Source: an uncultured cyanobacterium
Lineage (GTDB): Bacteria; Cyanobacteriota; Cyanobacteriia; Pseudanabaenales; Pseudanabaenaceae
Assembly: GCA_903819605.1 (NCBI GenBank)
Contig: CAIJEA010000249.1
Coordinates: forward strand, 1 to 7,395
Direction of reading: 5' to 3'
Length of the DNA: 7,395 bases
In this document: one piece after another, positions 1-4,420 of the stretch
Numbering within the stretch: position 1 is the stretch's first letter
Layout: each line of letters starts with the position of its first letter
Program-made: the position numbers and the translations under genes
The notes under the pieces: generated by a model
Seen by the model: only the letters and a program-made list of their open reading frames with translations
The model's database searches: none
What the model was told of the DNA's origin: nothing

Positions 1-549
1 ACAAAGATTTTCCAGACAACAATTTTATGCTTTTCATTCTTTGGGGTAATATTTTTCTTCTTATATCAATATTTATTAATTATTCCCTTTCTTTTAGCCA
101 TCACGGATCTATTGAAAACATTTTCAAAAATAAAGTTTTTATCCCTTGTTCCTTTATCAATAGCTATATTAACTTTTAATATTGTTAATGCGATCGATCC
201 AGTGATTGCAGATTTTTATATTTATTTACCAATACGTCAGAATCTGATCGATCTGGTTTTAGCTAATCCAAACAATTCAAAACAGAATTATCAAACTCAT
301 CCCTTACTAGGCAACGTTAAAGTTGAGAATAATAATAAATCCATCCAGATAACTTTTCCAAGATATACCATCGGTATGGGTGATGGTGGTGTAGACCTGA
401 TCTATCTATCAGATGAGCATGATATATCTATTAACCAGTCAGATTATGCAAAGTTAAGGAAGACACTACCCGAATTTCCAGTTCCACCATTTTTTAAAGA
501 AGTCAAAAAAATTAAAGAACATTGGTTTTGGCAACAGGAAGAATGGTAA
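1..549 (+). CDS. 3' end of a membrane-anchored protein of unknown function (5' end outside window)
   Basis: I do not recognise this family. The frame is open from the first base to the TAA at 547-549. The first possible start inside the window is a TTG at 112 with no good ribosome binding site, and the 37 codons before it read as a strongly hydrophobic, Phe/Leu/Ile-rich segment, so the gene very probably begins upstream of the window. Two membrane segments are visible: roughly codons 7-36 of the partial frame, and the stretch translated from about 133-195 (FLSLVPLSIAILTFNIVNA). The remaining ~115 residues are soluble, with a beta-rich look (NVKVENNNKSIQITFPRYT), a Gly-rich MGDGGVD turn and an aromatic C-terminus (HWFWQQEEW). 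This suggests an extracytoplasmic or cytoplasmic domain anchored by N-terminal helices. It converges on the DUF350-type gene, with hairpins between the two. Alternative: a 145-residue protein from the TTG with one signal-anchor helix; I think this less likely. Confidence 0.6.
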   Translation, partial: TKIFQTTILCFSFFGVIFFFLYQYLLIIPFLLAITDLLKTFSKIKFLSLVPLSIAILTFNIVNAIDPVIADFYIYLPIRQNLIDLVLANPNNSKQNYQTHPLLGNVKVENNNKSIQITFPRYTIGMGDGGVDLIYLSDEHDISINQSDYAKLRKTLPEFPVPPFFKEVKKIKEHWFWQQEEW

Positions 550-581
550 CAATTACCTCGGCATAATTAAAAAAACAGCTC

Positions 582-620
582 AAAAACTTTGCCGCCCACT
601 TAGCGGACGGCAAAGTTTTT
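582..620. terminator. Bidirectional-type intrinsic terminator between convergent genes
   Basis: A perfect 13-bp inverted repeat (arms 582-594 and 608-620, arm sequence AAAAACTTTGCCG) has a 13-nt loop. It lies 33 bp after the stop of the plus-strand partial gene. The plus-strand transcript ends the stem in a run of six T (616-621). On the minus strand the stem is followed within a few bases by a T7 run (complement of 569-575), so it can also serve the gene ending at 732. Confidence 0.75.
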
Positions 621-636
621 TAGGGTTTATATCCAT

Positions 637-685
637 ACCCAAATAGATAAAGGCGGTGCTTCGCGCCGCCTTTATCTATTTGGGT
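637..685. repeat. 20-bp perfect palindrome, 'ACCCA...TGGGT' family, possible second terminator
   Basis: Arms 637-656 and 666-685 are perfectly complementary over 20 bp around a 9-nt loop containing TTCG. The outer ACCCA/TGGGT ends followed by TTTATGT match those of the hairpins at 4259-4301 and 5462-5516, while the inner stem differs. It lies 47 bp past the stop of the minus-strand gene, so it may help end that transcript, although no T-run follows on that strand. Confidence 0.7.
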
Positions 686-731
686 TTTATGTCATAAACA
701 AAACTTGCATTGCTATATAGTGAAACTCAAG

Positions 732-1598
732 TTAAATACTCCAAGTAATTAGCAAAGAACCTGCAATATAAGCAAACGCTTCAATCAATCCTGCGCCAAG
801 ATTTGGAATTTCCTGACGCACGATTTCATCAGAAATTTTTACTCCTGGCACAAGAATTAGATCTGCAACCCATCGAATTGCAACTAACATCAAAAGTCCA
901 AAGGGAATAGCTAAGGTATACAACACAAAACTGATTCCCCAATTTTCAAACTCAGGTAGAAAAGCAAAATGAACAACATTTCCGATCGCCACTAGCAAAC
1001 CCGCAAAGGCGACTCCCGCAGCAGGATTATTATGTTCTTGAATCGCCTTAAATACATCGTAACCAGCGATCGCTGAGTACCAAAAGCTAGTAATCACAAG
1101 TGTCGCAAGACCGATCGCATAACTCGCAAAACCCACCAACAATGTCCCAGCATCACCTCCCATCGCAGAACTAATGATAATGCCGTTAGCAATGTGGCAG
1201 CCAAACTCAAGCACCGCAGCCCCAAAGTTACGCTCTTCGCGAATTTCTCTTTCACTATCACAACGTTGTAAAATCAAGAGATCGCAAACAATTGCGCCAA
1301 TCAACATTAAGCCAATTACGAACAAACCATATAGAACTAGATTTATTAAATTACTTTCCCAACTTAAAACTGATTTGGTGAGAGCACTTTTAAGGGCGAT
1401 CGCAATACCCAAATAATAACCAACGAGAGCCACAGCTACGGCTGAGTTATCCCGCACAAATAGCTCAATGTTTAGTTCAAGCTTGCGGCGAAATAGCTTT
1501 TGATAAACAAACTGTCCGAGCCAAAACAAAATAAAGCCGATCGCAATCTCGGCAATAATCAAAGGCGATCGTCCAACTTCTTGTATGACTCGTTCCAT
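732..1598 (-). CDS. Duplicated DUF350-type integral membrane protein
   Basis: This 288-residue protein has about eight hydrophobic helices (near residues 13-32, 52-70, 85-109, 125-145, 152-174, 192-213, 222-248 and 266-286). It is built of two similar four-helix halves. The matched landmarks are RDNSAVAVALVGYYLGIAIAL (49-69) with HNNPAAGVAFAGLLVAIGNV (189-208), and RNFGAAVLEFGCHIANGIII (123-142) with PNLGAGLIEAFAYIAGSLLI (265-284). The (D/N)N-P/S-A-x-A-V-A helix and the N-x-G-A-A/G-x-x-E helix are characteristic of DUF350 (UPF0719/YjfL-like) inner-membrane proteins, whose function is not established. Each half probably equals two of the short Pfam units. The ATG at 1598 has no strong Shine-Dalgarno. 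The gene lies 99 bp downstream of the linker gene on the same strand, but two hairpins separate them, so co-transcription is doubtful. The DUF350 assignment is recognition by motif, not by search. Confidence 0.85.
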   Translation of the reverse strand: MERVIQEVGRSPLIIAEIAIGFILFWLGQFVYQKLFRRKLELNIELFVRDNSAVAVALVGYYLGIAIALKSALTKSVLSWESNLINLVLYGLFVIGLMLIGAIVCDLLILQRCDSEREIREERNFGAAVLEFGCHIANGIIISSAMGGDAGTLLVGFASYAIGLATLVITSFWYSAIAGYDVFKAIQEHNNPAAGVAFAGLLVAIGNVVHFAFLPEFENWGISFVLYTLAIPFGLLMLVAIRWVADLILVPGVKISDEIVRQEIPNLGAGLIEAFAYIAGSLLITWSI

Positions 1599-1616
1599 AA
1601 GTTAGCAGTCTCAAGG

Positions 1617-1653
1617 TTTAGGATTGATAGCACTTCGTGCTATCAATCCTAAA
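1617..1653. repeat. 17-bp palindrome of the 'TTTAGGATTG' family
   Basis: Arms 1617-1633 and 1637-1653 are perfectly complementary with a 3-nt loop (TTC). The outer sequence TTTAGGATTG.../...CAATCCTAAA is the same as the ends of the 93-bp elements at 3115-3207 and 4034-4126 and the palindrome at 4018-4049. It lies between two minus-strand genes, 19 bp before the start of the downstream one, so it may also attenuate read-through. Confidence 0.65.
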
Positions 1654-1661
1654 TATATAGC

Positions 1662-1698
1662 AAAAGTAGAAGGGGTACGAAGCGCCCCTTCTACTTTT
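1662..1698 (-). terminator. Intrinsic terminator overlapping the linker gene stop codon
   Basis: A perfect 14-bp inverted repeat (1662-1675 with 1685-1698, core GTAGAAGGGG) with a 9-nt loop begins at the last base of the linker TAA stop codon (complement of 1698-1700). On the minus strand the stem ends in TTTT. This marks the 3' end of the linker transcript and separates it from the DUF350-type gene. Confidence 0.7.
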
Positions 1699-3011
1699 TA
1701 TTTGGCTAAATTGCGAATCAGCGATCGCTGATTTTCATTCATGCTTTGCAAAACTTGTCTAGCATCACTATTTTGCAGCATTTGCAAAAGTTCCTCAATC
1801 TCTTCATTTAGCGATCGGGAATCTGGTTCCTTCGCTTTAGCCATCTCAGTATTTTGGGGATTATGTGTTTCATTATCAGGCATGACGCAAGTTCCCGTTT
1901 CACAATTCATACCTAATTCTTGCCAATAAAGGGTTGGCACAACTTTTCCATGTTGACCAATCATCTCATGTTGGATCAAATCGCTTTGCAAATAGTTGCG
2001 AGGTGAATCATGGAACTTAACATCACGGTTGTAAGGAATTGTATGACAGCCAAAAGCTTTACGATATTCCTCAGAATCAAATATTCTATGAAAAAATGCA
2101 TGTGTACCATGTTTCGTCAACACATCTGTATAAACTACAACTTCTTCCTTGTCATGGATATTTCTACCAAGAAGATGCTTAAAACTTAACTCTATGAACT
2201 TCAGATTAGAGCAATCATGGTAGAAGCTATCGAGATAAAGATTAGAAGTAACCAGTGAGCCAAGGAAATGGCGGACATCAAGCTTGCCGCAAAGAAAATC
2301 TTGTTCTAGATGAATAATCTCTTTACGTTCAAATTCGTAAGGTTGGCGCTCTAGTACTTGAGTATAGATCTGAACAAGAGCATTTTGTCTCTCTACTACT
2401 GAATGGACAGAATGGTTAACTGCTTCAGGAATATTGAGAGCTTCTTCAGGTAATACACAGGAGCCTAATTCACAATCTAGCCCTAACTGTTGCCAATAGA
2501 TGGTGGGAATGACTTTGCCCCTCTGTCCCACATGTTCGTGTTGGAGAATATTTGTCTGCAAATAGTTGCGAGGTGACTCATAGAACTTGACATCTCTTGT
2601 ATGGGGCACTGTAAAACAACCAAATGCTTTGCGATACTCTTCCGAGCCAAGAATCTCTTGAAAAAAGGCAGCTACACCTTTCATCATCAGCAAATCCATG
2701 TATTTGGCAATTTCCTCATTACCGCGAATCGCCCTACCAAGAAGATGTTTAAAGTTCCATTCTACAAACTTCAGATTTGAACAACCCAGATAAAAACTGT
2801 TGAGATAAACTGAAGACACGACTAGCTCACCAATAAAGTGACGGACACCTAACTTCCCCTTCAAAAAATCTTTTTCAAGCTTAGCGATCGCCTTGCGCTC
2901 AAACTCGTAGGGCTGACGTTCTAGCACTTGCTGATAAATTTGATAAAGAGCCGCTTGGCGGTCAGCCTCAGTAGACTTGCGATCGATAGAAACAACTGTG
3001 TGAGTATCCAT
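1698..3011 (-). CDS. Tandem phycobilisome-linker-domain protein, no phycobiliprotein domain
   Basis: This 437-residue protein contains two phycobilisome-linker (PF00427-type) units. Typical features in each are QVLERQPYEFERK (28-40, 218-230), the NLKFxExxFKHLLGR core (79-93, 269-283) and SEEYRKAFG (123-131, 313-321). The repeat period is exactly 190 residues. My hand alignment of 21-188 with 211-378 gives about 110 of 168 identical residues (~65%). After each linker core comes an extra ~50-residue segment with SPRNYLQ, GQxGKVxPTxYWQ and a closing C-x4-C (180/185, 370/375). Four Cys are kept in both units. A charged, helical tail (about 400-437) ends the protein. Linkers join phycobiliprotein discs or rods to the core; this one resembles the repeat part of the core-membrane linker ApcE without its chromophore domain, so it is not ApcE. 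A GGAG lies 8 nt before the ATG. The next gene upstream is a phycobiliprotein-like gene, suggesting partnership. Confidence 0.88.
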   Translation of the reverse strand: MDTHTVVSIDRKSTEADRQAALYQIYQQVLERQPYEFERKAIAKLEKDFLKGKLGVRHFIGELVVSSVYLNSFYLGCSNLKFVEWNFKHLLGRAIRGNEEIAKYMDLLMMKGVAAFFQEILGSEEYRKAFGCFTVPHTRDVKFYESPRNYLQTNILQHEHVGQRGKVIPTIYWQQLGLDCELGSCVLPEEALNIPEAVNHSVHSVVERQNALVQIYTQVLERQPYEFERKEIIHLEQDFLCGKLDVRHFLGSLVTSNLYLDSFYHDCSNLKFIELSFKHLLGRNIHDKEEVVVYTDVLTKHGTHAFFHRIFDSEEYRKAFGCHTIPYNRDVKFHDSPRNYLQSDLIQHEMIGQHGKVVPTLYWQELGMNCETGTCVMPDNETHNPQNTEMAKAKEPDSRSLNEEIEELLQMLQNSDARQVLQSMNENQRSLIRNLAK

Positions 3012-3019
3012 AACAACTT

Positions 3020-3023
3020 CTCC
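3020..3023 (-). promoter_or_regulatory. Ribosome binding site of the linker gene
   Basis: On the minus strand GGAG stands 8 nt before the ATG at 3011 (GGAGAAGTTGTTATG). This supports the chosen start; the first linker unit follows from residue 21. Confidence 0.6.
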
Positions 3024-3114
3024 AAAAACTTTCCAAAAAACTTCTGAACATAAAATAAAGCAACTATTAATCTCCCAGAGTCTCTAAAGCGAATTTCAAG
3101 CTTTTAGCCATAAC

Positions 3115-3207
3115 TATAGCAATACTAAATGAGTCATGAGAAACAGAAGCTTATAACAAGCGGCTTAAGCCCCTTGACTTTCTTGCAAATGATTTAGGAT
3201 TGCTATA
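3115..3207. repeat. 93-bp dispersed element with inverted ends, copy 1
   Basis: It aligns without gaps to 4034-4126, with 82 of 93 positions identical by hand count. Its ends are inverted: TATAGCAATACTAAATGA reads, in complement from the other end, as TATAGCAATCCTAAATCA (16 of 18 match). A central palindromic GGCTTAAGCC lies at 3162-3171. It has no coding capacity and resembles a MITE-like or REP-like non-autonomous element. It lies 103 bp upstream of the linker start. Confidence 0.8.
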
Positions 3208-3235
3208 AGAGACTTACTGTTAATTAAAGTACCTG

Positions 3236-3283
3236 TGGCTTTGACTTCGCTCAGCCAAAGTTGGCTGAGCGAAGTCGAAGCCA
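3236..3283. repeat. 22-bp hairpin of the 'CTTCGCTCA' family, copy 1
   Basis: Arms 3236-3257 and 3262-3283 pair over 22 bp with a single T/G wobble and a 4-nt loop. The arm core GACTTCGCTCAGCCA corresponds to the hairpin at 4161-4207, where two pairs are exchanged G-C to A-T on both arms. It lies downstream of a copy of the 93-bp element, in the same arrangement as at 4034-4207. It lies just after the 3' half of the spacer, upstream of the linker gene and 35 bp past the stop of the phycobiliprotein-like gene, so it could also act as that gene's terminator. Confidence 0.75.
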
Positions 3284-3317
3284 TATAAACTTGGTGGGAC
3301 ATTTTTTTGGCAAATAC

Positions 3318-3860
3318 CTAAGCGTTCATCAATGCAGAAATCGCTAGGTCTGAGTAGGGCTTCACCAAAGCAGAACAATCAGGAGGCAACATCTCATCAA
3401 TGACTGTTTGTAATAGGCGATAACAAGCAGAGCACTCTTTGGCAACTTGATAGGAATTAATAATATTTGCCAACCAATCCATCAAGGTTTCACGGAAAAA
3501 GTTCTCATCATCACGCAATATAGATAGCGAGGTGTAACGAATTACGTTAGACATATCATACTTGCAACGTGACAATTGCTTTTGTACTAGCTCAGGATAT
3601 TGTCTTGCCAAGAGCCTAAGTGTTTTCACTGTAATTTCTTCACTGAGGTCACGCAATTGATTGTAAGTCTTTACACGTATAGAGAAACTGCTAGCAAAAC
3701 GTTCTAAGCTAAACAAATCACTATCGGTCAGATAAACACGATCCACAACATCAACCTTCTCTTCCAAGGTGCGATTCATTGTTAACATAATATTCTTTTT
3801 AACCCCTGAAATAAAACTAGTAAATATACTTATCAGTTCTGTCTGTCTCTGCAATTTCAT
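3318..3860 (-). CDS. Orphan phycobiliprotein/allophycocyanin-like protein
   Basis: This 180-residue, mostly helical protein matches the globin-like phycobilisome fold (PF00502-type). TYNQLRDLSEEITVKTLRLLARQYPELVQ (65-93) corresponds to the helix before the chromophore. RCKYDMSNVIRYTSLSILRDD (98-118) corresponds to C-x-R-D-x-x-x-x-x-R-y-x-x-y-x-I-v-a-g-D. Cys99 and Asp102 occupy the positions of the bilin-binding Cys84/Asp87, whereas the usual Arg86 is Tyr here. The loop between the PEL motif and the Cys is about eight residues shorter than in ApcA. Three further Cys (143, 146, 162) lie near the C-terminus. It may bind a bilin and act as a minor core or antenna component, or be an assembly factor; neither can be settled here. 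Start: the ATG at 3860 has an AGGGGA 4 nt upstream and a TATAAT just before it, but the family-like region begins at MNRTLEEKV (ATG at 3779), so the first 27 residues may be untranslated leader. Confidence 0.8.
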   Translation of the reverse strand: MKLQRQTELISIFTSFISGVKKNIMLTMNRTLEEKVDVVDRVYLTDSDLFSLERFASSFSIRVKTYNQLRDLSEEITVKTLRLLARQYPELVQKQLSRCKYDMSNVIRYTSLSILRDDENFFRETLMDWLANIINSYQVAKECSACYRLLQTVIDEMLPPDCSALVKPYSDLAISALMNA

Positions 3861-3864
3861 CTAT

Positions 3865-3870
3865 TCCCCT
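3865..3870 (-). promoter_or_regulatory. Ribosome binding site favouring the upstream start at 3860
   Basis: On the minus strand AGGGGA is followed by ATAG and then the ATG at 3860. The alternative ATGs at 3788 and 3779 have no comparable site at normal spacing; an AGGGG lies about 16 nt before the one at 3788. This argues for the longer protein, against the family-alignment argument for the shorter one. Confidence 0.5.
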
Positions 3871-3884
3871 ATATGAAGAATAGA

Positions 3885-3914
3885 ATTATATTTACTTACT
3901 GATCTACGAATGAA
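3885..3914 (-). promoter_or_regulatory. Candidate promoter of the phycobiliprotein-like gene
   Basis: On the minus strand a perfect TATAAT (complement of 3885-3890) has a poor -35, TTCATT (complement of 3909-3914), at 18 bp. Transcription would begin near 3878, leaving a leader of about 18 nt that contains the AGGGGA site. A strong -10 with a weak -35 is common for activator-dependent cyanobacterial promoters. Confidence 0.45.
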
Positions 3915-3980
3915 ACTAAAGTTAATGTAATAATATATTTCGACATAAAGAAGTTCTAACTTATAAGATTCTCATGAGGG

Positions 3981-4003
3981 TTTGACTTCGCGGAGAAGTC
4001 GAA
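3981..4003. repeat. Short, probably truncated 'CTTCGCTCA'-family hairpin
   Basis: TTTGACTTC (3981-3989) pairs with GAAGTCGAA (3995-4003) with one wobble and a 5-nt loop. The outer arm is identical to that of the 3236-3283 hairpin, but the inner CTCAGCCA part is missing, as if the central portion had been deleted. Confidence 0.5.
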
Positions 4004-4017
4004 TCATCTCGCATAAC

Positions 4018-4049
4018 ATTTAGGATTGCTGTATATAGCAATCCTAAAT
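4018..4049. repeat. 13-bp palindrome 'ATTTAGGATTGCT' abutting the 93-bp element
   Basis: ATTTAGGATTGCT (4018-4030) and its complement (4037-4049) flank GTATAT. The right arm is the start of the second 93-bp element, so this element is preceded by an extra inverted copy of its own end. Such a copy is absent from the first element. It could be the remnant of a neighbouring element inserted in the opposite direction. Confidence 0.6.
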
Positions 4050-4126
4050 GAGTCATAAGAAACAGAATCCTATAACACGGGGCTTAAGCCCCTTGCCTTT
4101 CTTGCCAATCATTTAGGATCGCCATA
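4034..4126. repeat. 93-bp dispersed element with inverted ends, copy 2
   Basis: It is 88% identical to 3115-3207 over the full length without gaps (11 differences by hand count). The inverted ends are TATAGCAATCCTAAATGA and, from the other side, TATGGCGATCCTAAATGA. A perfect 14-bp palindrome, GGGGCTTAAGCCCC, lies at 4079-4092 in the middle. It lies 173 bp upstream of the phycobiliprotein-like gene start. No reading frame of note. Confidence 0.8.
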
Positions 4127-4160
4127 GCATTCCTATGTCTTTTATAGAAATGGTACTTGC

Positions 4161-4207
4161 TTCAACTTCGCTCAACCAACGGTCTGCGTTGGTTGAGCGA
4201 AGTTGAA
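4161..4207. repeat. 20-bp hairpin of the 'CTTCGCTCA' family, copy 2
   Basis: Arms 4161-4180 and 4188-4207 are perfectly complementary over 20 bp with a 7-nt loop (GGTCTGC). Relative to the hairpin at 3236-3283, two G-C pairs are replaced by A-T pairs with both arms changed. It follows the second 93-bp element by 34 bp, mirroring the 28-bp gap in the first composite. Confidence 0.75.
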
Positions 4208-4258
4208 ACCTCTTTCATGAAATCTTCGGGTCTACTATGGCTAAATAAGTTAAGACAT

Positions 4259-4301
4259 AAAACCCAGAAGAGAGGTGCGCCGCACCTCTCTTCTGGGTTT
4301 T
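4259..4301. repeat. 21-bp near-perfect palindrome, 'AAAACCCAGAAG' family
   Basis: Arms 4259-4279 and 4281-4301 are complementary over 21 bp around a single central base (as RNA, a GCC loop). The outer 13 bases AAAACCCAGAAGA are shared with the hairpin at 5462-5516, but the inner stem is different. It lies 120 bp upstream of the ABC ATPase start in a divergent region, so it is not a terminator for either neighbour. Confidence 0.7.
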
Positions 4302-4356
4302 AGTTTTTCCCTAACATAATTGACTACTGCTATATATGATATTGAGCTGTAATTTA

Positions 4357-4386
4357 TTGCGATTTTAAGAATCTAATGATTAAAAT
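4357..4386 (+). promoter_or_regulatory. Candidate promoter of the ABC ATPase gene
   Basis: TTGCGA (4357-4362) and TAAAAT (4381-4386) are separated by 18 bp, giving a start near 4393 and a leader of about 28 nt. Both hexamers are imperfect, and similar pairs occur by chance in AT-rich spacers. Confidence 0.3.
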
Positions 4387-4420
4387 GGTAAGTTAACAGA
4401 ATGTAATATTAGATACCTCC

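Larger units (their letters stand above)
3012..3317. other. Intergenic spacer between linker gene and phycobiliprotein-like gene
   Basis: The 306-bp spacer has no credible gene. It holds the linker gene's ribosome binding site, one copy of the 93-bp element (3115-3207) and a 22-bp hairpin (3236-3283). I could not identify a convincing promoter pair for the linker gene. An AT-rich stretch at about 3046-3060 (TATTTTAT on the minus strand) is the nearest -10-like sequence, with no good -35. Confidence 0.6.
3861..4420. other. Divergent intergenic region, rich in inverted repeats
   Basis: These 560 bp lie between the starts of the minus-strand phycobiliprotein-like gene and the plus-strand ABC ATPase gene. 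I see no gene. The region contains a promoter at each edge, a short imperfect hairpin (3981-4003), a palindrome (4018-4049), the second 93-bp element (4034-4126), a 20-bp hairpin (4161-4207) and a 21-bp palindrome (4259-4301). Because both flanking genes point outwards, none of these can be an ordinary transcription terminator for them. Confidence 0.8.

Noticed and set aside
112..114. TTG at 112 as true start of the first gene
   Set aside because: The frame stays open to the window edge and encodes a membrane helix before it, and no ribosome binding site precedes the TTG.
1174..1416. Open frame on the plus strand inside the DUF350-type gene
   Set aside because: It is antisense to a clear membrane protein with internal duplication, has low-complexity Ser/Lys/Ile composition and no ribosome binding site.
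1741..1929. Plus-strand open frame inside the linker gene
   Set aside because: It is opposite the well-conserved linker C-terminal region and shows no family features.
1698..3011. ApcE (core-membrane linker)
   Set aside because: It has linker repeats resembling those of ApcE but lacks the N-terminal chromophore-binding domain and is too short.
3115..4301. CRISPR array
   Set aside because: Repeats are only two copies about 0.9 kb apart with a gene between them; there are no regular spacers.
3861..4420. tRNA or other structured RNA gene in the divergent region
   Set aside because: The hairpins are simple perfect palindromes; no cloverleaf, T-loop or known RNA motif is visible.
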